From JAZTZP01 sp045637525 (GTDB lineage Bacteria > Bacillota > Clostridia > UBA1381), in assembly GCA_045637525.1 (NCBI GenBank), contig JAZTZP010000172.1, forward strand, positions 9,613 to 73,612: a DNA stretch of 64,000 nt, given 5' to 3'. Made by a program: the position numbers and the translations under genes. Below are positions 1-9,500 of this stretch, in pieces (the stretch's first letter is position 1; each line of letters opens with the position of its first letter). The notes under the pieces are model-generated. The model was not told where the DNA came from. It saw nothing but the letters and a program-made list of their open reading frames with translations, and searched no databases.

Positions 1-2
1 GT

Positions 3-587
3 GTGTATGCTGAAAAGCTGTGTGAATGCACTCCGTGTGAAAATGGAGTGTGCTATTATACTTTCAGGCTTGGAAGTATATGGGGTTTGATTTTAGACTG
101 CGGTGAGGATAAAGATGATTTGCATGAGGCGTATGGATATACTATGTGCTGTCATGAGTTCCGAAAAAGAGAGACGGAGTTTATCAAAAGAGTGATTGAA
201 AATAAGAAGAAGGAATATGAAGCAATCGGAGTAGAATATAAAATGGTCATATGTCATAACCCGTTTACAGAGCAATTTAAATCTCCATTTGATATTGAAA
301 CTGATATATATACAGAGTGGACAAAGCTTTTAAGGGATTTTGTAAAACCTGATATTATGCTTTGTGGTCATAAGCATGAAATAGCTGTCAACAGATGCGG
401 TGGTGAAAAAGATTATTTAGGACAGCCATGTACAGTTGTGGTTGGAGCACAGCCGATTGGCTCTCCGTTCAGTGAGGAAGGTGTGAGTGGATTCATAGGG
501 GCAGGCCTGGAATTTGAAAATTCAAATATCAGCCTTACTTTTACTAACCATGAAGGTAAGATTGTTGATGTGGCAGAAAATATTTGA
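3..587 (+). CDS. metallophosphoesterase, C-terminal part (cut by window start)
   Basis: This is the C-terminal 194 residues of a calcineurin-like metallophosphoesterase; the true start lies outside the window. Two late metal-binding motifs of the family are visible: a histidine in 'VICHNP' and the GHxH motif in 'LCGHKHE'. The early DxH, GD and GNHD motifs must lie upstream. A substrate cannot be predicted from this part. It ends about 145 bp before a bidirectional terminator and lies on the opposite strand to the AraC gene that follows, so it probably closes another transcription unit. A second metallophosphoesterase is encoded at 25212-26360 but does not look like a close copy. Confidence 0.75.
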   Translation: MYAEKLCECTPCENGVCYYTFRLGSIWGLILDCGEDKDDLHEAYGYTMCCHEFRKRETEFIKRVIENKKKEYEAIGVEYKMVICHNPFTEQFKSPFDIETDIYTEWTKLLRDFVKPDIMLCGHKHEIAVNRCGGEKDYLGQPCTVVVGAQPIGSPFSEEGVSGFIGAGLEFENSNISLTFTNHEGKIVDVAENI

Positions 588-731
588 GCCTTGTATGGAG
601 ACAAATGAAAGTGAATATATGATATTTGCCAAATTGTATAGGGGGTAAAAATCCATGATTTTGATGGATAATTGCCGAATTGTATTAAAATTGCAGTGCA
701 GACACCTACATCAACTGACGGTTGATACAAG

Positions 732-759
732 AAAAACCGCTTGAGTTCAAGCGGTTTTT
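732..759. terminator. bidirectional intrinsic terminator
   Basis: A 12-bp perfect stem (AAAAACCGCTTG / CAAGCGGTTTTT) with a 4-nt loop is flanked by A and T runs on its two sides, so it can stop transcription from both directions. It serves the metallophosphoesterase on the plus strand and the AraC gene, whose stop codon is at 764-766, on the minus strand. The rest of 588-763 holds only two weak hairpins (651-669 and 710-726). Confidence 0.85.
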
Positions 760-763
760 TGTT

Positions 764-2848
764 TTATTCGGATTTCTTATAATCCTTAGGTGTTCTGCCG
801 AAGTGTTTTTTAAATGAGGATATAAAGTAAGTTTCGCTGTTAAATCCGCATTTTTCGGCGAGCTGATAGTTTGTGAAATGTGCGTTTGTTTCAAGCAGTT
901 GTCTGGCTTGCTCTAACCGGTATTCCATAAGGAATGTGCTGAACGATGTGTTGTAGATTTTTTTGAACTTCTTGCCGAAATATGCCGGAGTAATACCAAA
1001 ATATTCTGCAATATCGCCGCTTGTAAGCTGAGCGTTTGAATATTCTTTTTCTATAACGCCGTTAACAAGCTGTCTGAAGGATTCATCAGATGTGACTGCG
1101 TTTGCCGAGAAAGTGAACGCTGTTTTAAATATATTGATAATATCAAGCATATAATCTGAATGTACGATGTCGGTAAGGATATCGTATGACGGGGAGGTTG
1201 TGAGCGCATCGTTTAACGCCTCGTCGATATTTATAAACAGGTATATACTGTATTTTCGTATGGTTTTTGAATCAAGGTTTTTTATTGCTGCAAAAAACTC
1301 ATCAATATATTGCAGATACAGGGATTTATCATTGCCTCGTATTGCAGACAGGATTTTTTTCTCGATATGCTTCGGAAACTCAATTGTTTCAGTGACAGGC
1401 TCTATATCATCTGTGAATATAAGACAGCCTCTGCTTTGTGTGTATTTGTAGTTGTATGCATCGAATAAAGACATAATATTAAGCTCAAGATGCGATGTAT
1501 ACGGTGTGCTTATAATTGTTGAAATACACGTTTGCAAATGGGTGGTTACTGCATCGGAGTATTCTGATACGCATTTTTTTATAAGGTTTTTATCGGCAAG
1601 GTTTCCGTAAATAAGCATTCCTATTGTTGAGTTGTTAAGCGAAACCGAATGCGCTGATATATTATGATTCTCAAATATTTCGCATATGATATTCTGTATG
1701 CCGTATATCAGAAGCTTGATATCATTAAGCGATTTTAAATCGTGCAGTTTTTCATAATCATCAATTGTTATAAGTGTGGCACGTATGATGTGTCGTTCAT
1801 CTGTCGGGAATCTGGAGTCTATAACGCTTTTTTCCGACTGCGTCAGAAACTCGTTGTTAAACAGCTTATGTATCATAAGATCAAGAGAAATGGCATTTTT
1901 TGTGTTTTCCAAAGAGCTTATGGCAAGCATATGTTTTAAGTCGAGTTTTTTCTTTTTATAAACAAACAGATGAATTGCCAACACTGCGATTATTGCAAGC
2001 AATGTTACAATAAATATAATAAATGAGCCGGTTTTTAATGTATAAAGGAAAATATCCTTTGTATTGATTATACTTGTTATGTTGTAGTTGTTTGATTTTG
2101 TGTTGTTTATGATATAAGGAAAATCAATTTTAATGTCATCCATATTCTCGTATTCTGAAATATCAAAGGTATCACCTTTTGAGAATATAAGCTGATTCGC
2201 TTTATTCTGCAGTATTACAGAATAGGGAATAGGATAATCGGTATATTGATTGTTCATGTATGATTTGTAATAATCCTTTGTAAGGTTTATAACTATAATC
2301 AAATCTCTGTAATCCTTGTAGAAGAAGGAGATAAAATCAGAGGTTTGTATATTGCCCGGCACCAAAAGACTGGTGGGGATGCAGGAAACGCCTTGCTTGT
2401 TGAGTTCAAGTGCGTCTTTAAATGCCGGATTTATATTATAAAACTCACTGAAAGACATTTTTTGCAGTCCGTCTCCCTGGCGATAGAAATGAAGTTCTTC
2501 GCTGAAAGGATTCATTATAAATAAATTTGAGATGTTTTTTTGTGCGCATATATTATTTAGTCTTTCAGATATATTCCTTTTTGTTTCATTTGTATCGGGT
2601 GTATTCCCGAAGATGTAATTCATTAATTCACGGGCACTGGTTATCTGAACTGCGGTAATCGGAATATCTCCGTGAAGCTGTTCGGCACTTTTAAGATTAT
2701 TGTCGTTATGTATTTTCGAGTAATCCATATGAAAGCGCAAGGAGTCCGAATAAAAATAAATAAAGAATATACCGGTTATGAAAATCAGTATTATGGCAAT
2801 AATTGCTATTGATTTTACCGTATCTTTTTTTATCGTTTGTTTTGTCAT
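764..2848 (-). CDS. membrane-anchored AraC-family regulator (YesS-type), operon A
   Basis: A 694-residue transcription factor predicted to sense an extracellular signal and activate the adjacent operon. Transmembrane segments lie at about residues 12-33 and 273-297 and enclose an extracytoplasmic domain of about 240 residues. A cytoplasmic linker follows, then an AraC/XylS double helix-turn-helix at about residues 600-694, including 'ITPAYFGKKFKK' and 'CGFNSETYFISSFKKHFG'. The layout is that of Bacillus YesS-like regulators, which control pectin and rhamnogalacturonan genes; the ligand here is unknown. A good RBS (AAGAGGGAT) precedes the ATG. It is divergent from the permease operon, which suggests local control. 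A regulator of the same design is encoded at 28260-30455. Confidence 0.88.
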   Translation of the reverse strand: MTKQTIKKDTVKSIAIIAIILIFITGIFFIYFYSDSLRFHMDYSKIHNDNNLKSAEQLHGDIPITAVQITSARELMNYIFGNTPDTNETKRNISERLNNICAQKNISNLFIMNPFSEELHFYRQGDGLQKMSFSEFYNINPAFKDALELNKQGVSCIPTSLLVPGNIQTSDFISFFYKDYRDLIIVINLTKDYYKSYMNNQYTDYPIPYSVILQNKANQLIFSKGDTFDISEYENMDDIKIDFPYIINNTKSNNYNITSIINTKDIFLYTLKTGSFIIFIVTLLAIIAVLAIHLFVYKKKKLDLKHMLAISSLENTKNAISLDLMIHKLFNNEFLTQSEKSVIDSRFPTDERHIIRATLITIDDYEKLHDLKSLNDIKLLIYGIQNIICEIFENHNISAHSVSLNNSTIGMLIYGNLADKNLIKKCVSEYSDAVTTHLQTCISTIISTPYTSHLELNIMSLFDAYNYKYTQSRGCLIFTDDIEPVTETIEFPKHIEKKILSAIRGNDKSLYLQYIDEFFAAIKNLDSKTIRKYSIYLFINIDEALNDALTTSPSYDILTDIVHSDYMLDIINIFKTAFTFSANAVTSDESFRQLVNGVIEKEYSNAQLTSGDIAEYFGITPAYFGKKFKKIYNTSFSTFLMEYRLEQARQLLETNAHFTNYQLAEKCGFNSETYFISSFKKHFGRTPKDYKKSE

Positions 2849-2899
2849 TGCTTATCCCTCTTGTTTGAAAAGAAAATTTTGTTTTTTATCTTAATTATA

Positions 2900-2928
2900 A
2901 TTATACAATATTTCTACGAAAAAATCAA
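2900..2928 (-). promoter_or_regulatory. sigma-A-type promoter of the AraC gene
   Basis: On the minus strand TTGATT (2923-2928) and TATAAT (2900-2905) are separated by 17 bp, about 50 bp upstream of the AraC start codon. It is divergent from the operon A promoter, and the two are about 95 bp apart in a very AT-rich spacer. Confidence 0.7.
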
Positions 2929-2988
2929 CTCTAAAATTTCGGATTTTATTTAAAAATTATGGAAAAAAACCTTTATTTTATCATGCAA

Positions 2989-3020
2989 TCTAATTTTTTT
3001 AAGCTTTTTCTAAATTTTTT
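2989..3020 (+). promoter_or_regulatory. direct repeat next to the -35 box, candidate AraC site
   Basis: TCTAATTTTTTT (2989-3000) and TCTAAATTTTTT (3009-3020) match at 11 of 12 positions and start 20 bp apart, about two helical turns. The second copy ends 3 bp before the -35 box. This is the usual geometry of AraC-family activator sites. The AT-rich setting makes chance similarity possible. Confidence 0.45.
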
Positions 3021-3023
3021 AAA

Positions 3024-3052
3024 TTTACAAATGATTGTGTGTATGGTATAAT
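3024..3052 (+). promoter_or_regulatory. promoter of operon A
   Basis: TTTACA (3024-3029), a 17-bp spacer and TATAAT (3047-3052), with an extended -10 TGG just upstream of TATAAT. A leader of about 115 nt follows before the TTG start of the first permease. The rest of the 2849-3171 gap holds the divergent AraC promoter, the direct repeat and this leader; no gene was seen in it. Confidence 0.8.
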
Positions 3053-3171
3053 AAAGACATAATCGGTGATGACAGTTACACGCCGGAAAAAGTTTTGTCT
3101 TATGAGCTCACGGATAGGACGCAAAAGTAAAAGGATTTTAAGATACTCGTGAGCAGAAAGGTTATGATGTT

Positions 3172-4125
3172 TTGAAAATCAGAGAAGGGACAGCGGGACC
3201 TGCTGTACACAAATTGAAACAGAGAAAATACGGGTTGTCTCACTGGCAGCTGACAGCGATGTTCATACCGGCAGTGGTTCTGGTATTATTATTCTCATAT
3301 TTGCCTATGTTTGGAATTATTATTGCGTTTAAGAATTTCCGTTTTAATTTAGGTATATGGGGGAGTGAATGGTGCGGGTTTGAAAATTTCAGGTTTTTGT
3401 TCGAGTCTGATTCTTTTAAAACCTTAATGAGGAATACGCTGGGATATAATATAACATGGATATTGCTCGGTAAAATCGCCGGAATAGTAATGGCTTTATG
3501 CATGGAGGGTATAAATAATAAATACTGCATAAAGGTGTTTCAGTCAGGTATGTTTATACCGTACTTCCTGTCCTGGATTGTAGTGTCATACTTCTCGCAT
3601 TCGCTTTTTGCATATGAAATGGGTATGGTAAACAGCTTTATATCACAGTTCGGAGTTGAAAAGATTGCTTTTTATACTACTCCGAAATGGTGGCCGCTGA
3701 TACTGACCGTTTTCAGCTTGTGGAAAGGATTAGGATACGGTACGTTGCTTTATTACGGCACAATGCTCGGAATAGACCAGTCGCTTTATGAGGCGGCAAC
3801 TATTGACGGCTGCGGATATTTGAAGAGAGTATGGCATATAACATTGCCGCACTTAAAGTACATAGTTCTTGTAACGCTTATTATGGACGTTGGCGGAATA
3901 TTTAATTCTGATTACGGTCTCTTTTACTTCCTTACAAAGGATAACGGAGCACTGTACAGCGTAGCTGATACTTTTGATACATACGTATTCAGGACGCTCA
4001 GAAATGCAACAAACCTCGGATTGTCATCTGCTATATCATTCTTAAAATCTGTAGTAGGATTAAGTCTGGTGCTTATAACGAACGCCGTGGTAAAGAAATT
4101 CGATGACGATTGTGCTTTGCTTTAA
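3172..4125 (+). CDS. sugar ABC transporter permease, LplB-like (operon A)
   Basis: A 317-residue inner-membrane permease of the CUT1/MalF class, part of an importer for oligosaccharides. It has about six hydrophobic segments and the cytoplasmic EAA loop that contacts the ATPase ('EAATIDGCGY' followed by 'ITLPHL'). Size and N-terminus fit the LplB group found with YtcQ/LplA binding proteins. The start is TTG, preceded by AGAAAGG; no in-frame ATG fits that site. It pairs with the next gene, 20 bp downstream, and with the lipoprotein at 5123. No ATP-binding subunit is encoded in the operon; in this group a shared MsmX-like ATPase from elsewhere usually serves. Its paralogue is at 35167-36111. 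Confidence 0.93.
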   Translation: MKIREGTAGPAVHKLKQRKYGLSHWQLTAMFIPAVVLVLLFSYLPMFGIIIAFKNFRFNLGIWGSEWCGFENFRFLFESDSFKTLMRNTLGYNITWILLGKIAGIVMALCMEGINNKYCIKVFQSGMFIPYFLSWIVVSYFSHSLFAYEMGMVNSFISQFGVEKIAFYTTPKWWPLILTVFSLWKGLGYGTLLYYGTMLGIDQSLYEAATIDGCGYLKRVWHITLPHLKYIVLVTLIMDVGGIFNSDYGLFYFLTKDNGALYSVADTFDTYVFRTLRNATNLGLSSAISFLKSVVGLSLVLITNAVVKKFDDDCALL

Positions 4126-4145
4126 AGAAAGGTTGTGAGAAAAAT

Positions 4146-5033
4146 ATGGTAGAAAGCAAATTCAGAAAAACGGTAAGAAAAACATTTTTTTATTTAGTGC
4201 TTTTAATAGTTACTACACTGTGTATAATACCTTTTATAACCATTATATCCGCATCCTTTTCAAACGAGAGTGAGCTGATTCTTAAAGGGTACGGACTGTT
4301 TCCGAGAGGATTTGATATGACCGCATACAAGATGGTATTTACAGATCCCGGACAGCTTTTCGGTGCATATATAGTTACAATTGTTTTAACTGCCGTTGGA
4401 GCTGTGGGAAGTACACTTATAATGGCGATGGCTGCATATCCGCTGTCAAGAAAAAATTACAGATGGCGTGGATTTTTCAATATGTTCTTTTACATCACCA
4501 TGCTTTTTTCGGGCGGAGCGGTAGCGAGCTATATTGTAATATGTCAGACTCTTGATTTAAGAGACACATTCTGGTCTTTGGTTCTTCCTTGTCTTGTGAG
4601 CGTGTGGAACATATTTCTGCTCCGAACATATTTTCAGCAGGTTCCGTATTCGCTTATTGAAGCGGCACAGATAGACGGAGCGAGTGAGATGTACATATTC
4701 TTCAGAATAATAGTACCGTTATCTGTTGTCGGAATTGTTACGATATTCGTAATGATGGCACTTTCATTCTGGAATCAGTGGTATGGCAGTATGATGTATA
4801 TGACTGATGACAAATACATGACTCTTCAGTACTACATGTACCGGATACTCAGTAATGTTGATGAAATGCTTAAAAATGAGAATGCACTTATGATGGTTAA
4901 TGGCGGACAGCTCCCGAAGGAAACTTCAAGAATGGCACTTTGTGTGTTAGCTGCCGGGCCGATGGTATTTGTATTTATGTTTTTCCAGAAATACTTCTCA
5001 AGAGGTCTTGTAATGGGAAGCGTGAAGGGATAA
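4146..5033 (+). CDS. sugar ABC transporter permease, YtcP/MalG-like (operon A)
   Basis: The second permease of the importer, 295 residues from the ATG at 4146, with about six membrane helices and the EAA loop 'EAAQIDGASEMY'. The reading frame is open back to 4110, but that start would lie inside the preceding gene and lacks an RBS, whereas AAGAAAGG stands before 4146. It forms a heterodimer with the LplB-like subunit in this family. Its paralogue at 36125-37000 shares the C-terminal pattern ending in 'G(S/A)VKG'. Confidence 0.93.
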   Translation: MVESKFRKTVRKTFFYLVLLIVTTLCIIPFITIISASFSNESELILKGYGLFPRGFDMTAYKMVFTDPGQLFGAYIVTIVLTAVGAVGSTLIMAMAAYPLSRKNYRWRGFFNMFFYITMLFSGGAVASYIVICQTLDLRDTFWSLVLPCLVSVWNIFLLRTYFQQVPYSLIEAAQIDGASEMYIFFRIIVPLSVVGIVTIFVMMALSFWNQWYGSMMYMTDDKYMTLQYYMYRILSNVDEMLKNENALMMVNGGQLPKETSRMALCVLAAGPMVFVFMFFQKYFSRGLVMGSVKG

Positions 5034-5122
5034 GTATATGATTTTCTTAATCCGTCAGGGGTATGCCTGAAGCTTTAAGAGGAAAAAATAAAATTAAATT
5101 TTCAAAAAGGAGATGTTTTAAA

Positions 5123-6583
5123 ATGAAAAACAAGTCAATGAAAGGTAAAATAGTTTTAATACTTGCTGCAGCAATTGCAATGGGTATTGCCGGTGGTTGC
5201 GGAAATAAGGATAAGGCCGGAGATACAACAAAGATTACATGGCACTTAAGAGGTGTAAAGCAGGATAGTTCATATGACAGGGTATGGGATGAAGTAGATA
5301 AACTTTTGAAGGAAAGATACAATCTTGATCTTGATATAATTCTCACAGACGGCGGAAACTATAATCAGAAAATTCAGATGTTAAATGCTACATGTGAGCC
5401 GTATGACTTAGTATTTACATCCAACTGGACGAATAACTTCTATGTAAACATTAAGAACGGTTCGTTATTCGATATTACAGAGCTTTTACCTGAGTATGCT
5501 CCGACGGTAAATGAGCAGATGAGTGATGCGGAAAGAACTGTTGCGACTGTGGACGGAAAGCTTTACGGAGTACCTAACTGGCAGGTTCAGGCACGTGCAA
5601 CAGCTATTGCATTCCCTAAAGATAAGCTTGAGAAGACAGGCTTCACATTAGATGAGATCAATACAATTGAGGATTTAGGCAAATATCTTGAAGCGATTGT
5701 TGCTCTTGAGCCAAATTCAAATAAGGCTGATATGTTTTTCGACAGATTAATTACATACTATGATATGTACAGCGTATTGCAGGAAAAGATACCGGGTGTT
5801 TGCCGTATATCGGCAGAGGGTAAGCCGGTAGTGCTTAACCAATACGAAACAGAAGAGTTCCGTGAATATGCAAAGACAATGTATGACTGGGCACAGCGCG
5901 GAATTAAAGAGAAGCATCTTGACTCAACAGATTATTCTGTAAAAGAGCTTCAGCAAAGCCCGTTCCTCTTATATTCTACATATAAGCCGGGACTTCAGGA
6001 AAGTGAGAGCCTTAAAAAGGGATATGAAATTATCGGAAAGCAGTTCTCTAATTCTGTTGTAACACCGGAAAGTATTCTTGCAACGGTAACCGGCGTTGGC
6101 GCATACAGTGAGCATCCGGAAGATGCAGTAAGAATGATTGAAATAATGCGTACCGATAAGGAAATATATAATATGCTTGCATGGGGCTTAGAGGGCGAAA
6201 ATTACGAAAAGATAAGCGATACACAGATAAAGCCAAAAGAGAATATGACATATTCAATGAGTGACTGGGCTATGGGTTCTGTTTTAAATTCTTATGTAAC
6301 AGATCAGCAGGCGCCTGACCTTGCAGAACAGCTTAAGGTATATAATGATACCGGAATAGTATCACAGCTTATGGGATTCTCGGTAAATACTGACAATATT
6401 GTTTCTCAGGTTGGAAACTGTGAGACAGTAATTAAAGAACAGCTCGACCTTATAGATAAGGGCAATGTTGAAGATCCGGATGCTGCAGTTGACAAGCTTA
6501 TCGAAAGCTTAAAGGTTGCAGGAGCGGACAAAATAGTATCGGAAATTCAAAAGCAGATTGATGAATGGTGGGCAACAAAATAA
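5123..6583 (+). CDS. extracellular solute-binding lipoprotein (operon A)
   Basis: A 486-residue carbohydrate-binding lipoprotein that hands oligosaccharides to the permease pair. A signal peptide ends in the lipobox 'IAGGC', and Cys26 is the predicted lipidated residue. The rest fits large family-1 binding proteins of the LplA/YtcQ group, with many Trp and Tyr residues suited to sugar stacking. The start at 5123 is chosen because AAAAAGGAG lies 10 nt upstream and the signal peptide begins there; the frame is open back to 5063. The 89-bp gap before it has no terminator. Its stop codon overlaps the next start (TAATG at 6581-6585), so translation is probably coupled. Confidence 0.93.
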   Translation: MKNKSMKGKIVLILAAAIAMGIAGGCGNKDKAGDTTKITWHLRGVKQDSSYDRVWDEVDKLLKERYNLDLDIILTDGGNYNQKIQMLNATCEPYDLVFTSNWTNNFYVNIKNGSLFDITELLPEYAPTVNEQMSDAERTVATVDGKLYGVPNWQVQARATAIAFPKDKLEKTGFTLDEINTIEDLGKYLEAIVALEPNSNKADMFFDRLITYYDMYSVLQEKIPGVCRISAEGKPVVLNQYETEEFREYAKTMYDWAQRGIKEKHLDSTDYSVKELQQSPFLLYSTYKPGLQESESLKKGYEIIGKQFSNSVVTPESILATVTGVGAYSEHPEDAVRMIEIMRTDKEIYNMLAWGLEGENYEKISDTQIKPKENMTYSMSDWAMGSVLNSYVTDQQAPDLAEQLKVYNDTGIVSQLMGFSVNTDNIVSQVGNCETVIKEQLDLIDKGNVEDPDAAVDKLIESLKVAGADKIVSEIQKQIDEWWATK

Positions 6584-9500
6584 TGAAGCGATTTATAACA
6601 GGGATAACTGCGTTTATAATGACTGCGTCAATTGCTGTAAATTGCTTTGCTTATCTTGCAGGGGGCGAAACGTTTGATATAGACCTTTCGACTTTTACAA
6701 GTATTACAAACGGTTCGGTAAATACAGGAGCGATTAAATTCAAAGAGGGCGGAAGGGCGATATACAGCGTATATATACCTGCTGATACGGTAGGCGCTGA
6801 ATTCACTTTTTCTGAGGCTATGAGCGGAAATATTACATTCTATATTGCAGGCAAGACGTATAATCTTGCCTGCTCGGGAAGTAGTGCTGCTGTTTCGTTT
6901 GATGAAATACTCAGAAAAGGTGAGTACCCGATTACAATTTCTACGGATAAGGCTTGCAGAATTACAAAAGTCAGTCTTTTAAAAGTAGATGTTGATGTGG
7001 CAGCCGATGCAACAGGGTGTGTGCCGGCGTTTACTGATTTTGAAGAGGCTATACAAACTGCCGTAATACTTCATAAAAATTCGCCGGTTATAACTGTAAA
7101 CGGCGGCAGACGTTATATAAATAACGATAATTTAAGAGAAACGCCGTATATAGTGAATAATGAAGTATATCTCCCGCTTCATTCTTTTGCAAGAACTTTT
7201 GGTTACTACTATGAACAGGACGGAGAAACAATACTTCTCTCAAAAGAAGACAAGATATTTCTTTTAAGAAACGGAGTGCTTACAAAAAAGATAAATGAGG
7301 CCGTACCTGTTACAATAGATAATATTATTGTATCGAATGAGAACGGGATATATGTTCCGATAAGATATTTTGCAGAGCTTGAGGGTAAGACGGTTACTAA
7401 AAAAGACGATTTTTATATAGTAGAATACCCGTATAATACAAAGATAATATTAAAAAGTGCCAATTATGCGGCATTATCGGAGTTTTACAGCGGTCTTTAC
7501 TTAACCGAAAATACAGGGAAGACGTATTATGTGTGTCAGACGTGTAATGCACGTGATACGAATGACGGAAGTGCGGAATATCCGTTTCGTACAATAGCCA
7601 AAGCTGCTGAGGTAGCGAAGGCAGGTGATACTGTAATTATCAGAGGCGGTACATACCATGAGGTGCTTGCTCCGGAAAATGACGGGACTGCATCAAATCC
7701 GATTACCTTTAAAGCAGCAGAGGGTGCAGAGGTTGTTATATCGGCAACAGCGGTTTTAGGGAGTCCGGTAGATTATACGGAAGACGGACTTTTAGTATAT
7801 AAACCGCTTGCGGATTTAGGAGACGGAAAAAACCAGCTTTTCTATAAAAAGGAAAATCTTACGGCGGGAAGACATCCGAATGAGCATACTTCTTCACGTG
7901 TCGTGCCGTCAATAGCAGGTCTGTCTGATGTATGGCCTACTCAGGGAAATATAAAGGTTTCAATTGATGATATGACTGTTGCTGTATCAGATTCGGAGCT
8001 CGGACAGGAGGAAGATTACTGGAACGGCGCAACGTTTGTAACACTAAGCGGTAACGGATACAGTCTTTCTACGGCGAAAATAGAAAAAAGTGTACCCGGA
8101 AAACTCACTCTTACAGACAGGACAAAAACCTGGTGGTTTGCGGCAAAAGAACGTTATACCGAGACAGACTTCGGATATATTACAGATCATATCAATACGG
8201 TGGATAAAGCAGGAGAATGGGCGATTGATAATGGCCTTATTTATGTAAAACCGCCGACAGGTGAAACAAGAAAGACTATACGTTTGGAACAGAAGGTCCG
8301 TCAGCTCACGATTGATATAGCGGACAGAAAACATATCGTAATAGAAGGAATTGATACCTTCGGTGGCGGAATACGCATGAATAACAGCGAAATGTGTATG
8401 CTTCGTGATGGTGATTATAAATATATTTCTCATTATACACATACGATGGATCAGCGTGACGGTTTTATAGATGACAGGAATATTCATGATACTTCCGGTG
8501 CACCGCAAAGAGGTGAAATGGGAATATATTTAGGCGGAAGAGATAATATACTTATAAATAATCATATAGCATATTCGGCAGCTGCCGGAATATATTCAAC
8601 CGGTCTTTATGAGTATATAGAAAATAATGTAATATCCGACTGCGGATATATGGGAAGCTATGTAAGCGGGATTTATATAGGAACCAAAGCCTGGGATAAG
8701 CCTGATACTCCAAGAGGCGGTAATGCAATATTTTCAAATACCGTGAAAAACACGGGAAGAGCTGCATATGAACTGAGTACAACTGAAGAATGGTACACCG
8801 GCTCGGGTACAACACTTCCGGCATTTATTCCGGATGAGGTCGCTTATAACGATTTTACCGATGCTTCGATATGCACAAGAGACACAGGAACTGTGTATGT
8901 GCATGGTGCAGTTATGGGAACAGACAGATTAAAATCACGTTTTCATCATAATCTTGTCGGTAATTCATGGTCGACAGACGGGTATAACTGCGGAGTTTAT
9001 TACGATAACTGGATGAGCGCTGCAGAGTGCTATAATAATTTAACGTTTTATACAGATGAATGTGCAGTGCCGGATAAAACATTTTTCTATCAGACAAAAA
9101 CAGGATTTCCTACATCGTTTGCAACTGTGGATAACTGGAATAATAAAGACGCCGGTTTTGTTTCGGGCGGGAAAGCGACTTTGACGGCAGATGACTATCC
9201 TCTGGGCAGAAAATTCAGAAGCGGAGCGGATAAGTATCAGACCGAAACCGCCCCTATGACGGAGTGCCTTTTGGATGCAAATACCGGAGTTTATATGCCG
9301 AACGAAATGACATATTCAGACGGTGTGGCACTCTGTGAAGGCAAGCTTAAGCCGTCACAGAGCGGTGACTGGATCCGTATCGGAAATGCAGATTTTTCAA
9401 ACGGTGAGAATAATGTTTGTATAACATTTTCCGGAGATATATATAACACCGGCGATACAATTGATGTAATTATAGGCGAGAGCGAAGAGAATTATCTGTA

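Noticed and set aside
6565..6582. Upstream start for the first beta-helix protein
   Set aside because: It would add residues before a clean signal peptide. The ATG at 6583, overlapping the previous stop, fits better.
8044..8508. Long minus-strand open frame inside the first beta-helix gene
   Set aside because: No RBS, no recognisable protein, and composition typical of the antisense of a coding region. The same applies to other antisense frames in the large genes, e.g. 41274-41756 and 53083-53571.
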